Assembly: GCA_963834705.1 (NCBI GenBank)
Contig: CAWICV010000014.1
Location: forward strand, 62,001-126,000
From: RYN-230 sp963834705
GTDB taxonomy: Bacteria > Actinomycetota > Actinomycetes > Streptosporangiales > Streptosporangiaceae
Length of the DNA: 64,000 bases
Reading direction: 5' to 3'
Below, piece after piece: positions 1-8,968 of this stretch; the first letter of the stretch is position 1, and every line of letters begins with the position of its first letter. The notes beneath the pieces were generated by a model that had not been told where the DNA came from, made no database searches, and saw only the letters and a list, made by a program, of their open reading frames with translations. The position numbers were made by a program, and so were the translations under genes.

Positions 1-570
1 GAACAGCATCTGGCCCATGGCCGGGAACGGAATGGAATTGAACTTCGGCTTGCCGGGCACCGCGTTGTCCTGCAGCATCGACTTGACCAGCAGCTCGCCG
101 ATGTTGCCTTTCGCGTTGAGCGTGATCGTCTTGCCGGCGAGCTGGGACAGCTTGGTGATAGTGGATCCGGGCGGGACCACGATCTCCTGGATGTTCGGCG
201 CCATGGTCGACCCGGCCACCAGCACCTTGAGCTTGAGGTTCGCGTTCCGCTGCTGCTCGTCGGCCGTGATGTAGGACGGGTAGGCGCCCGCCGTGATATC
301 CCACTGGCCCGCCTGCTGCTGCTTGATGACGTCGGCGCTGCTGATGGCGGGCACGATCTGGACGTGCAGGCCTTCCTGAGCGAAGTACCCGCGCTGCTGC
401 GCGATGTACAGCCCGGCCGAGTCCATCGCGGGCACCGCCGCGACCTTCAGGGTGGTCTTCTCCAGCGGCCCCACCGAGCCGTTGCCGCCGCTGCTGCTGC
501 ATCCCGCCGCCAGCAGTGCGGCCGCCGCGGCCACACACAGGACACGGACGCGACCGGGTAGACGAGGCAT
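1..570 (-). CDS. ABC transporter substrate-binding lipoprotein (SsuA/TauA/NMT1-like), partial
   Basis: The 5' 190 codons of a gene that runs off the left edge; ATG at 568-570. The N-terminus has a basic start, a short hydrophobic stretch and a lipobox (LLAAGC), followed by a Ser/Gly linker, so the protein should be exported and lipid-anchored. After the linker comes the periplasmic-binding-like start typical of the nitrate/sulfonate/thiamine-precursor group: KVAAVPAMDSAGLYIAQQ, a YFAQEGL segment, and later KLSQLAGKTITLNAKGN. It would deliver a small organic substrate to an ABC permease lying outside the window. It is transcribed in the same direction as the LacI gene just upstream of it. The family is clear; the ligand is unknown. 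Confidence 0.85.
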   Translation of the reverse strand, partial: MPRLPGRVRVLCVAAAAALLAAGCSSSGGNGSVGPLEKTTLKVAAVPAMDSAGLYIAQQRGYFAQEGLHVQIVPAISSADVIKQQQAGQWDITAGAYPSYITADEQQRNANLKLKVLVAGSTMAPNIQEIVVPPGSTITKLSQLAGKTITLNAKGNIGELLVKSMLQDNAVPGKPKFNSIPFPAMGQMLF

Positions 571-691
571 GGGAGGGCTCCCTGATAACAGTGGGTAACA
601 GAGGGAGACTAAGCGATGGATCGGCGCGCCTCAACCGAAACGTCCATGTTCATTCGTAGTCTGGCCGGCTGGCTGAGATAAGGCCCCGGTG

Positions 692-1699
692 TCACCGGGC
701 GGGCGGGGCGGTGCTGTCCCGGATGACCAGCGTGGTGGCCAGTTCGACGTGCTGCGGCTCGTCCACCCGGCCGCCCGGCCCGCTGCGCAGCATCTGGAAC
801 GCGGTGGCGGCCATCGCGGCCAGTGGCTGCCGGATCGTGGTCAGCGCCGGGGTGGCCCAGGACGCGACCGGCACGTCATCGAAGCCGATCAGGCTCAGGT
901 CGGCCGGGGCGCGCAGCCCGCGCTCGGCCAGCGCCTGCAGCACGCCGAACGCCTGGCTGTCGTTGCCGGCCACGATCGCGGTGGGCGGCTCCGGCAGGTC
1001 GAGCAGGTGGCCGCCCTCGCGGCGGCCGTCGTCGATGCAGAAGTCGTCGGACCCGCGGACCAGTTCGGCCGCCGTGGGCAGGCCGGCCGCCTGCAGCGCG
1101 GCCCGGTACCCGGCCAGCCGGGCCCGGCTGGACCAGAGCCGGTCCGGGCCGCCGATGATGCCGATCCGGCGGTGGCCTAGCTCGATGAGGTGCCGGGTGG
1201 CGGTCAGCCCGCCCTGCCAGTTGGTGGTGCCCACGGACCGGATGCCGGCCCCGGGCTCCCCAGGCGGGTCGATCACCACCAGCGGGATCCGGGCCGCGGC
1301 CAGCCGCTGCAGTTCGCTGCTGTCCGGCAGGTGCAGCACGCACAGCGCCCCGTCGGTGCCCCGGGCGGCCGCCCGGTCCAGCCACCGGGTGAACCCGGCG
1401 GGCGAGTCCACCACGGCGACCACCACGCTGGCCGCGGACTCGTCGGCCGCCTGCACGGTGCCGTGCAGCAATTCCTCGGCCCACGGGCTGTGCACGTTGG
1501 CGATCAGCAGGTCCACCACGCCGAAGCCGAGCCGGGACGCGACCCGGTAGCCGTTCTCCCGGAGCAGGGCGGCGATCCGGGCCCGGGTCCCGGCGGCCAC
1601 GTCGGTCCGCCCGTTGAGCACTTTGGACACGGCCGAGACCGAGACGCCCGCCCCGGCCGCGATGTCGGCCAGGGTGCTCCGGCCGGTGTCACGTGCCAC
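692..1699 (-). CDS. LacI-family transcriptional regulator
   Basis: A 335-residue LacI/GalR repressor. The N-terminal helix-turn-helix (STLADIAAGAGVSVSAVSKV) and hinge are followed by a complete periplasmic-binding-protein-like ligand domain ending in the usual SLIGFDDVPVASW and LTTIRQPL segments. I prefer the GTG at 1699 because GAGGG lies six bases upstream and the helix-turn-helix begins about eight residues in; a GTG at 1732 would add eleven residues and put a TTTTCGAAA operator-like site inside the coding region. It is divergent from the sugar cluster starting at 1840 and probably represses it, and perhaps the solute-binding gene downstream. The ligand cannot be read from the sequence. 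Confidence 0.9.
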   Translation of the reverse strand: MARDTGRSTLADIAAGAGVSVSAVSKVLNGRTDVAAGTRARIAALLRENGYRVASRLGFGVVDLLIANVHSPWAEELLHGTVQAADESAASVVVAVVDSPAGFTRWLDRAAARGTDGALCVLHLPDSSELQRLAAARIPLVVIDPPGEPGAGIRSVGTTNWQGGLTATRHLIELGHRRIGIIGGPDRLWSSRARLAGYRAALQAAGLPTAAELVRGSDDFCIDDGRREGGHLLDLPEPPTAIVAGNDSQAFGVLQALAERGLRAPADLSLIGFDDVPVASWATPALTTIRQPLAAMAATAFQMLRSGPGGRVDEPQHVELATTLVIRDSTAPPAR

Positions 1700-1712
1700 G
1701 GGCGGCCCTCGC

Positions 1713-1721
1713 TTTTCGAAA
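1713..1721. promoter_or_regulatory. Putative LacI operator O1
   Basis: TTTTCGAAA, containing the perfect 8-bp palindrome TTTCGAAA with a central CG as in LacI-family operators. It lies just upstream of the preferred regulator start, so it could serve autoregulation. A second copy is exactly 90 bp away (centre to centre). Confidence 0.45.
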
Positions 1722-1802
1722 GGATGCGGCACTCATCGTAACCGCATGATGCCTATTGACCGGGGTGGAGGGCCAATTTAGCCTGAACTGGCAGGCGAAT
1801 AA

Positions 1803-1812
1803 TTTTCGAAAA
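1803..1812. promoter_or_regulatory. Putative LacI operator O2
   Basis: TTTTCGAAAA, a perfect 10-bp palindrome with a central CG, 28 bp upstream of the GTG start of the divergent isomerase gene and embedded in an AT-rich stretch (1785-1815). Its position suits repression of the sugar cluster. Confidence 0.55.
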
Positions 1813-1839
1813 CTCCCCGCCTTCGAGGAGCCGGTTCGC

Positions 1840-2610
1840 GTGACTACCAGCAACCCGCCCGCCGTCCAGCTGTACACCGTCCGCGACCAGCTCACCGGGG
1901 ACCGCCAAGGCGTCCTGGAACGGATCGCGGCGTTCGGCTACGGCGCGGCCGAGCCGTTCGGCATCCTCGACGACCCGGCCGGGCTGGCCGCCGACCTGGC
2001 CGCCGCCGGGCTGGCCGTGTGCAGCGTGCACGCGATGCCCGCCGGGGACCAGGCCGGCGCCGTGATCCAGGCCGCCCGCACGCTCGGAGCGGGCACCGTC
2101 ATCGTGCCTTATCTGCCACCAGCCAGGTTCGCCGACGCGGCCAGCGTGCTCGAGGTGGCCGCCGAACTGAACGGCATGGCCGGGCGGCTGGCCAGCGAAG
2201 GGCTGCGGCTCGGCTACCACAACCACGACCACGAGCTGTCCTCGCTCATCCGGGGCCGGCCAGCGCTCGAAGTGCTGGCCGACGGGCTGGACGACGCGGT
2301 CATCCTCGAAGTGGACACCTACTGGGCCGCGGTCGGCGGCCAGGACGTGCCCGCGCTGCTCGGCCGCCTCGGCGAGCGGGTCCGCTACCTGCACGTCAAG
2401 GACGGGCCGGTGACCAGGGACGACCCGATGACCGCGGTCGGCTCCGGGCGGATGCCGGTGGTCAGCATCCTGGCCGCGGCCCGGTCGGCGGAATGGCACG
2501 TGGTCGAGCTGGACCGGTGCGCGACCGACACGATGACCGCCGTCGGGGACAGCCTGGCCTGGCTGGCCGGGCATGACCTGGCTCAGCCGGTGGTGCGCGA
2601 TGGCCGCTGA
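1840..2610 (+). CDS. Sugar phosphate isomerase/epimerase (xylose isomerase-like TIM barrel)
   Basis: A 256-residue TIM-barrel protein of the AP-endonuclease-2/IolE-like group. The GTG at 1840 is chosen because GAGGAG sits at 1825-1830 and the product then begins with the usual short leader before VQLYTVRDQL. Expected metal-ligand regions are present: YHNHDHEL in mid-protein, LEVDTYW, YLHVKDGP and the final VELDRC. It is the first gene of the cluster; its 3' end overlaps the next gene by 11 bp, so the two are translationally coupled. It likely acts on a keto-sugar or inosose intermediate produced by the neighbouring NAD(P)-dependent dehydrogenases. The substrate is inferred only as a class. 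Confidence 0.85.
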   Translation: MTTSNPPAVQLYTVRDQLTGDRQGVLERIAAFGYGAAEPFGILDDPAGLAADLAAAGLAVCSVHAMPAGDQAGAVIQAARTLGAGTVIVPYLPPARFADAASVLEVAAELNGMAGRLASEGLRLGYHNHDHELSSLIRGRPALEVLADGLDDAVILEVDTYWAAVGGQDVPALLGRLGERVRYLHVKDGPVTRDDPMTAVGSGRMPVVSILAAARSAEWHVVELDRCATDTMTAVGDSLAWLAGHDLAQPVVRDGR

Positions 2611-3706
2611 GCCGGTCGGGGTGGCCGTGATCGGCTGCGGCACCATCAGCCACCAGTACCTGCACAACCTGACCGCGTTCCCCGACCTGCGCGTGCTGTT
2701 CTGCGCCGATCTCGACCTGGAGCGGGCCAAGGCCCAGGCGGCCAAGTACGGTGTGCCCGGTGTCGGCAGCGCCGCGCAGGCCGCCGGGCACCCCGACGTG
2801 GAACTGGTTGTCAACCTCACCGTGCCGGCCGCGCACGTGGAGGTGACCAGCCAGGCAGTGGCGTTCGGTAAGAGCGTGTGGGTGGAAAAGCCACTGGCCA
2901 TGGACACCACGGCTGGGCGGAAAGTGCTCGCCGAGGCCACCCGGGCTGGGGTGCGTATCGGGTGCGCGCCGGACACCGGGCTGGGCGCCGGGCTGCAGAC
3001 GGCGCGGCGGCTGATCAGCGACGGCGCCATCGGCGAGCCGCGGACCGCGCTGGCTCTGATGCAGGACCCCGGCCCGGAGCGCTGGCACCCCGACCCGGAG
3101 TTCCTGTTCCAGAAGGGCGCGGGCCCGCTGTACGACATGGGGCCGTACTATCTGACCACGCTGGCCAGCGTGCTCGGCCCGGCGGTCACGGTGGCGGCGC
3201 TCGGCCGGCGTAGCCAGGACCGCCGGGTCATCGGCCGCGGCCCGCGGGCCGGGACCAGTTTCCAGGTGGACGTGCCCACCCACGTCGCCTCGCTGATCAG
3301 CTACGCGGACGGCGGGGCCGCCTCGGTGCTGTTCAGCTTCGACTCGCCGCTGCGACGGCACGGCTTCGTGGAGATCACCGGAACCGAGGCGACGCTGGCC
3401 CTGCCCGACCCGAACGGGTTCGGCGGCGAGGTCCGGATCCGCCCGGCGGGCAGCGCCGAGTGGGCCACCATCCCGGCCACCGGGGTCACCGCGGGCCGCG
3501 GCATCGGCGCCCTGGACATGGCCCGTGCGCTGCGCGCCGGTGTCCCGCACCGGGCGTCCGGCGAGCTGGCCCTGCACGTGCTGGACATGCTGGAGGCCAT
3601 CACCAGCTCGCTGGCCGGGGGTACCTTCGAGCCGGTGCGGACCACGTTCCCGGTGCCCGACGTGCTGCCTGCAGACTGGGACCCGCAGGCCCGCACCTTG
3701 GCCTAA
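2600..3706 (+). CDS. Gfo/Idh/MocA family oxidoreductase
   Basis: A 368-residue NAD(P)-dependent dehydrogenase. The ATG at 2600 lies inside the end of the preceding gene. The N-terminal Rossmann motif GVAVIGCGTISHQYLHN and the family VEKPLAM signature (with the conserved Lys) are present, as is the C-terminal beta-sheet domain with LYDMGPYYLTTLASVLG. Members oxidise or reduce sugars, inositols and their derivatives. With a second paralogue at 3779 and two isomerases it forms a catabolic cassette. Its stop codon is part of a 14-bp tandem repeat that runs on for four units. Confidence 0.9.
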   Translation: MAAEPVGVAVIGCGTISHQYLHNLTAFPDLRVLFCADLDLERAKAQAAKYGVPGVGSAAQAAGHPDVELVVNLTVPAAHVEVTSQAVAFGKSVWVEKPLAMDTTAGRKVLAEATRAGVRIGCAPDTGLGAGLQTARRLISDGAIGEPRTALALMQDPGPERWHPDPEFLFQKGAGPLYDMGPYYLTTLASVLGPAVTVAALGRRSQDRRVIGRGPRAGTSFQVDVPTHVASLISYADGGAASVLFSFDSPLRRHGFVEITGTEATLALPDPNGFGGEVRIRPAGSAEWATIPATGVTAGRGIGALDMARALRAGVPHRASGELALHVLDMLEAITSSLAGGTFEPVRTTFPVPDVLPADWDPQARTLA

Positions 3707-3757
3707 CCACGGGGGCCTAACCACGGGGGCCTAACCACGGGGGCCTAAACCACGGGG
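3702..3757 (+). repeat. 14-bp tandem repeat seeded on a stop codon (4 units)
   Basis: Three perfect units CCTAACCACGGGGG at 3702-3715, 3716-3729 and 3730-3743, then a variant at 3744-3757. The TAA of the first unit is the stop codon of the upstream dehydrogenase gene, so the stop is serially duplicated. It fills most of the gap to the next gene. Confidence 0.9.
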
Positions 3758-3778
3758 TTCTGACCGCTGGGAGGACAT

Positions 3779-4939
3779 GTGGATCAGCCACCGCTGGGTG
3801 TGGGCATGGTCGGCTACGCGTTCATGGGCGCGGCCCACTCGCAGGCCTGGCGCACCGCTCCGCACGTGTTCGACCTGCCGCGCAGGCCGGTGCTGGCCGC
3901 GCTGTGCGGCCGGGACGAGGTGGCCGCGCGGGCCGCCGCGGAGCGCTACGGCTTCAGCAGCGTGGTGACCGACTGGCGCGCCCTGCTGGACCGCGACGAT
4001 GTGCAGCTCATCGACGTGTGCACGCCGGGGAACTCGCACGCGGAGATCTCCATCGCCGCGCTGGACGCGGGCAAGCACGTGCTGTGCGAGAAGCCGCTGG
4101 CCAACACGGTGGCCGAGGCGGAGGCGATGGCCGCGGCGGCGGAGCGGGCCCGGGCCCGCGGCATCCGCGCTATGGCCGGCTTCAACTACCGGCGGGTGCC
4201 GGCCATCGCGCTGGCCCGCCAGCTGGTGGCCGCGGGCCGGATCGGCACCATCCGCCACGTCCGGGCCAGCTACCTGCAGGACTGGCTGGCGGACCCGGCG
4301 TTCCCGCTGACCTGGCGGCTGCAGCGCGAGCAGGCCGGCTCCGGTGCCCTGGGTGACCTGGGCAGCCATATCGTCGACCTGGCCCAGCACCTGACCGGCC
4401 AGCTGATCACCGGCGTCTCCGCGGCCAGCACCACCTTTATCACGCAACGCCAGCTGGCGGCCGGTGAGCCCGGCCGGACCGGGGCCGTCACCGTGGACGA
4501 CGCGGTCACGTTCAGCGCCCGGCTCGGCCCCGGGACGCTGGCCACGTTCGAGGCCACCCGGTTCGCGGCCGGCCGGAAGAACGCGCTGCGCATCGAGCTG
4601 AACGGGGAGTGCGGCAGCCTCGCGTTCGACCTGGAGCGGCTGAACGAGCTGGAGTTCTACGACCGGGCCGAGGACGCCGCCACGGCTGGGTTCCGCCGCG
4701 TCCTGGTCACCGAGCCCGGCCACCCGTACCTGTCCGCCTGGTGGCCACCCGGGCACGTGCTGGGCTGGGAGGACACGTTCGTGCACGAGGTCCGGGACGT
4801 GGTGGACGCGATCGCGGCCGGCGCCGACCCGGCGCCGTCGTTCGCGGACGGCCTGCAGGTGCAGCGGGTGCTGGCCGCGGTGGCGGACAGCGCGGCCAAA
4901 GACAGCCAGTGGACCCCGGTCGCCGTGGCCGGGCACTAA
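3779..4939 (+). CDS. Gfo/Idh/MocA family oxidoreductase
   Basis: A 386-residue paralogue of the previous enzyme. GTG at 3779 is preceded by GGGAGG. The Rossmann start reads GVGMVGYAFMGAAHSQAW, the signature Lys is in VLCEKPLANTVAEAEAM, and the C-terminal domain carries SGALGDLGSHIVDLAQHLTG, the position of the usual active-site Asp/His pair. The two dehydrogenases plus two isomerase-like proteins suggest a multi-step oxidation and epimerisation of one sugar or cyclitol. The stop codon is followed by a second copy of its own 12-bp context. Confidence 0.9.
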   Translation: MDQPPLGVGMVGYAFMGAAHSQAWRTAPHVFDLPRRPVLAALCGRDEVAARAAAERYGFSSVVTDWRALLDRDDVQLIDVCTPGNSHAEISIAALDAGKHVLCEKPLANTVAEAEAMAAAAERARARGIRAMAGFNYRRVPAIALARQLVAAGRIGTIRHVRASYLQDWLADPAFPLTWRLQREQAGSGALGDLGSHIVDLAQHLTGQLITGVSAASTTFITQRQLAAGEPGRTGAVTVDDAVTFSARLGPGTLATFEATRFAAGRKNALRIELNGECGSLAFDLERLNELEFYDRAEDAATAGFRRVLVTEPGHPYLSAWWPPGHVLGWEDTFVHEVRDVVDAIAAGADPAPSFADGLQVQRVLAAVADSAAKDSQWTPVAVAGH

Positions 4940-4952
4940 ACCGGGCACTAAA
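4929..4952 (+). repeat. 12-bp duplication of a stop-codon context
   Basis: CCGGGCACTAAA occurs twice in tandem (4929-4940, 4941-4952); the TAA in the first copy is the stop codon of the dehydrogenase gene. A looser third echo (GCGCTAAGG) follows and runs into the ribosome binding site of the next gene. Confidence 0.85.
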
Positions 4953-4976
4953 CCACAGTGCGCTAAGGAGCCGATC

Positions 4977-5978
4977 ATGTCCCGACCGTTCACGCTGTTC
5001 ACCGGCCAGTGGGCTGACCTGCCGCTGGAGGAGGTCTGCCGGCTGGCCCGCGACTGGGGGTACGACGGCCTCGAGCTGGCCTGCTGGGGTGATCACTTCG
5101 AGGTGGACCGGGCGCTGGCCGAGGACGGTTACCTGGCCGGCCTGCACGCGCTGCTGGCCAAGTACGAGCTGAGCTGCTGGGCCATCTCCAACCACCTGGC
5201 CGGCCAGGCGGTCTGTGACCACCCCATTGACCAGCGGCACCAGGCCATCCTGCCCGCCCGGATCTGGGGCGACGGCGAGCCGGAAGGCGTCCGGCAGCGG
5301 GCCGCGGCGGAACTGGCCGACACCGCCCGGGCTGCGGCCGCGTTCGGGGTGCGGACCGTGGTCGGCTTCACCGGCTCTTCGATCTGGCACCTGGTGGCCA
5401 TGTTCCCGCCGGTGCCGCCGGAGATGATCGAGCGGGGCTATGCCGACTTCGCGGAGCGGTGGAACCCGATCCTGGACGTGTTCGACGCCGAGGGCGTCCG
5501 GTTCGCGCACGAGGTGCATCCCAGCGAGATCGCCTATGACTTCTGGACCACCCGGCAGGCGCTGGACGCGGTCGGCAACCGGCCCGCGTTCGGGCTGAAC
5601 TTCGACCCCAGCCACTTCGTCTGGCAGGACCTGGACCCGGTGGCCTTCCTGGCCGCCTACCCGGACCGGATCTATCACGTGGACTGCAAGGAAGCCCGGA
5701 AGCGGCTGGACGGCCGGAACGGCCGGCTGGGCTCCCACCTGCCCTGGGGTGATCCCCGCCGGGGCTGGGACTTCGTCTCGGCGGGCCGTGGCGAAATCCG
5801 CTGGGAGGACATCTTCCGGATGCTGAACTCGATCGGCTACCGCGGCCCCATCTCGGTGGAGTGGGAGGACGCCGGGATGGACCGGCTGGCCGGCGCGCCC
5901 GAGGCGCTGAGTTACCTGCGCCGTTTCGACATCGAGCCGCCGCGGGCCTCGTTCGACGCCGCGTTCAGCCGCGAGTAG
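4977..5978 (+). CDS. Sugar phosphate isomerase/epimerase (TIM barrel)
   Basis: A 333-residue xylose-isomerase-like TIM barrel. ATG at 4977 has AAGGAG about seven bases upstream. The product opens with a barrel strand (TLFTGQWADLPLEEVCRLA) and GYDGLELACWGD; metal-binding carboxylates and histidines are visible in FAHEVHPSEIAYDFW, LNFDPSHFVWQ, YHVDCKEARK and SVEWEDAGMD. It is longer than IolE-type enzymes and resembles the group often linked with Gfo/Idh/MocA dehydrogenases. Last gene of the LacI-controlled cluster; a strong hairpin follows. Confidence 0.88.
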   Translation: MSRPFTLFTGQWADLPLEEVCRLARDWGYDGLELACWGDHFEVDRALAEDGYLAGLHALLAKYELSCWAISNHLAGQAVCDHPIDQRHQAILPARIWGDGEPEGVRQRAAAELADTARAAAAFGVRTVVGFTGSSIWHLVAMFPPVPPEMIERGYADFAERWNPILDVFDAEGVRFAHEVHPSEIAYDFWTTRQALDAVGNRPAFGLNFDPSHFVWQDLDPVAFLAAYPDRIYHVDCKEARKRLDGRNGRLGSHLPWGDPRRGWDFVSAGRGEIRWEDIFRMLNSIGYRGPISVEWEDAGMDRLAGAPEALSYLRRFDIEPPRASFDAAFSRE

Positions 5979-6015
5979 GCGCTGCGGACGCGCACCGCGC
6001 CCGGTTCTTCCCATT

Positions 6016-6075
6016 CGTGGTCATGGGCTAGGTGGTATCAGAACCTGTTAGAGCCCTACCTAGCCCATGATCACG
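6016..6075. terminator. Bidirectional hairpin terminator
   Basis: A long inverted repeat: TCATGGGCTAGGT at 6021-6033 pairs with ACCTAGCCCATGA at 6058-6070, and the stem extends outward as CGTG/CACG across one G-U pair. The right arm overlaps the stop codon (6071-6073) of the minus-strand gene, so one hairpin serves both converging units. Confidence 0.7.
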
Positions 6076-8400
6076 ATGCGCCGGCGGCCAGGATGCGGAG
6101 GCGCTGGGGGTCATACAGCGGGGCCAGCTGCAGCCGGGCGGGCAGGTCCCCGGCCGGGGTGCGGACCCGGAATCCGCCCGCCTTCAGCCACTCCGCGGTC
6201 ACCCCGTCCGGGTGCTGGACCTGGGCCAGCCCGACCGGGCCGCCGACCGTGTACCCGTACGCGGCCGCCCGCACGTAGCCGGCCCACTGATCCCCGAGGA
6301 ACACCGGCTCGTTGCCGAACAGGTCCGCGGCCGGGTCGTCCACGATCAGGCTCACCACCCGGTGCTCCGGCGGCCCGGCCGCCCGGGCGGCCAGCAGCGC
6401 ATCCCGGCCAGTGAAGCCGCCGGGCTTGTCCCAGGCCACCGCGAAGCCGAGCCCCGCCTCCAGCGGGTTGTCGGTGTTGTCGATGTCCACCCCCATGTCC
6501 CGGTAGCCCTTTTCCAGCCGCAGGCTGGACATGGCGGACAGGCCGACCAGCCGGAAGCCGAGATCCGCGCCCGCCGCGACCAGGTCGTCGTACACGCCCG
6601 CCGCGTACTCCACCGGCACGTGCAGCTCCCAGCCCAGCTCGCCGACGTAGGTGACCCGGATGGCCAGCACCGGCGCGTAGCCGACATAAATCGGCCGGGC
6701 CGACAGGTAGGGGAACGCCGCATTCGACAGGTCGGCCTCGGTGAGCCGTCCGATCAGCTCACGCGACGCCGGGCCCTGCACGGTCAGCAGAGTGCTGCCG
6801 GAGGTGATGTCCGCGACCGTCACCACCTCGCCGGGGCGCACCGCCCGCCGGATCAGCGGCTCGATCCGGCGATGGATCAGGTCGCTGGCGATGACCAGGA
6901 ACTTGTCCGGCTCCAGGCAGGTCACGGTGACGTCGGCGACGATTCCGGCCGCCTCGTTCAGCCACTGCGTGTAGACGAGCCGGCCAGAGCCCTGCAGCAC
7001 GTCGTTGGCCGACAGCCGGCTGAGCACGGCGCCCGCGTCCGGGCCCTGGACCAGCAGCTTGGCCATCAGGCTCATGTCGATCATGCCGACCGCCTCGCGC
7101 ACCGCCGCGTGCTCCCGGCCGACGATGTCGTGCGCGGCCGGGCGGGCGAAGTCCAGCCGGGGGGCGGCGCCCCGCCGTCCGGATCGAACCACTCGGTGAA
7201 CTCCCAGCCCGCGGACGTCGCGAAGTGGCCGCCCGCGGCGGCCAGCCGGTCATGCAGCGCCGACCGGCGCACGTTCCGCCCGGTGGCCGGCTTCCACGAC
7301 GGCCAGACCGCGTCGCCGAACAGCACGCCCAGTTGCTCCACGGTCCGCTCGGCGCGGAACCGCCGGGAACTCTCGTACAGCGCGGTCCGGTCGACGGCCA
7401 CCGCGGTCGCGTCTACCGGCGGCACGCCGTTGACGATCCAGTGCGCCAGCATGCAGCCGACGCCGCCGCCGGACAGGATGCCGAGCGAGTTGAGCCCGGC
7501 GGCGACGAAGTACCCGTCCAGTTCCGGTGCGGGCCCGAGCAGCGGCCGGACGTCGGCGGTGAACGACTCAGGCCCGCAGAACAGGGTGCGCACTCCGGTC
7601 TCGGCCAGCACCGGTATCCGGGCCAGGGCCGGCCCGAGGAACGGCTCCATCCGGTCCCAGTCCGGGCTGATCTTCCCGAACGCGAACTCGCGCGGCACGC
7701 TGTCCACCGACCAGGGCGCGCCGACCGGCTCGAACAACCCGACCAGCATGCCGTCCCCCTCGGGCCGGTAGTAGCCGTAGTTGTCCGGGTCCTCGATGAC
7801 CGGCAGATCCGGGTCCATCCCGGCCACCGTGTCAGTCAGCAGGTAGTAGTGCTCGGCAGCCTGCAGCGGGACGCTGACCCCGGCCAGCGCGCCGAACTGC
7901 CGGGCCCACATGCCCGCCGCGTTCACTACCACCTCGGTCTCGATCCGGCCCTGCTCGGTGAGCACGGCACGGACCCGGCGGCCGGCCAGCTCCACCCCGG
8001 TGGCCGCGACCCCCTCGATGATCCGCACGCCGCGCTGCTGTGCGCCCTTGGCCAGCGCGGTGGCCACGCCGACCGGATCGGCCCGCCCCTCGTCGGCCAC
8101 GTAGAACGCGGACAGCACGTCGCCGGTCCGGGCCAGCGGCCACATGCGCGCCAGTTCCTGCGCGGAGATCTCCACGTCCTCGACGCCGAACCCGTGCATC
8201 CAGGCCGCCTCCCGGCGCAGCGCCTCCTGCCGCTCCGGGCTGGTGGCCAGCGACAGGTGCCCGACCGCGCGGAAACCGGTGGAGTGCCCGGTCTCCGCCT
8301 CCAGCTTGGTGTACAGGTCGCGGGAGTACCGGCTGAAGAACAGCGCGGTCTCGTCGGTCATCCCGGCCGAGGTGATCAGCCCGGCCGCGAGGCGGACGTG
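6071..8400 (-). pseudogene. Dimethylglycine/sarcosine dehydrogenase-like protein (FAD oxidase plus GcvT domain), truncated and frameshifted
   Basis: Two minus-strand reading frames together encode most of a DMGDH-type enzyme. The upstream frame (8361 down to about 7165) carries the FAD-oxidoreductase body from the segment before MTDETALFFSRYSRDLYTKL through VVVNAAGMWARQFG and FCGPESFTADVRPLLGPAPE. The downstream frame (about 7165 down to 6071) carries the folate-binding GcvT domain (VGMIDMSLMAKLLVQGPDA, YTQWLNEAAGIVADVTVT, GYRDMGVDIDNTDNPLEAGL). The switch is at a G-run, 7159-7164, and equals loss of one base. The N-terminal Rossmann GxGxxG half is absent: homology stops at HHVRLAAGLITSAG around 8390, where a plus-strand response-regulator remnant begins. 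It would have demethylated methylated glycines. Probably inactive. Confidence 0.8.
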
Positions 8401-8968
8401 GTGCTGCTCGACCTGGACCTGGGCGATGGCAGCACGGCCGAGCAGAACGTGGCCGAAATCCGGGCGGCCGGCCCAGCCGTCCTGGTGCTCTCCGCCTCGG
8501 ACCGGCCCGGCACGGTCCGCGACGCGATCCGGGCCGGCTCGCTCGGCTACGTGCTCAAAAACGAGGAGACGGCCGAGGTTCGCGCGGTGATTAGGGTAGC
8601 GGCCGCCGGAAAGGACTGGATCTCGCCCCGGCTGGCCTACATCTTCGCCACCGACGACGCGCCGGACCGGCCTGGGTTAAGTGCCCAGGAAACGCGCGCC
8701 CTGCGTCTTTACGCCACCGGTATGCCGATGAAGCTGGTTGCCCGGCGAATGTGCATTAGTGAAGAGACGGCTAAACAGTACGTAGGCCGGGTACGGGAGA
8801 AGTACGCTCGCGCCGGACGGGCGGCACCCACCAAACTCGACCTGTACTATCGAGCCGTCGAGGACGGGCATCTCCCCCTCACCCCTAACCGCGGACCCCC
8901 CCTCCCGGCGACAGGGGCAACAGGAGATACCCGTCCTCGACCTTTTTCTTACGTGACGAGAACCTAAG
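8385..8968 (+). pseudogene. LuxR/NarL-type response regulator missing its N-terminal third
   Basis: Reading EADVVLLDLDLGDGSTAEQN onward, this is the second half of a receiver domain, including the strand with the phospho-acceptor Asp, the SASD switch region and LGYVLKNEE, followed by a LuxR-type helix-turn-helix (LSAQETRALRLYATGMPMKL, ISEETAKQYVGRVREKYARA). The first ~50 residues of the receiver are missing; upstream the frame runs into the antisense of the dehydrogenase remnant and no ribosome binding site is seen. The break at about 8385-8400 coincides with the truncation of that opposite-strand gene, indicating a deletion or rearrangement junction. A sensor kinase is not present in the window. 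Confidence 0.7.

Noticed and set aside
1753..3138. Long minus-strand frame of 461 codons opposite the sugar cluster
   Set aside because: Typical high-GC antisense shadow of the dehydrogenase and isomerase genes; no motif.
7225..8967. A 580-codon plus-strand open frame ending in the response-regulator homology
   Set aside because: Only the last ~190 codons have family homology; the first part is antisense to the dehydrogenase remnant and Arg/Pro/Gly-rich.
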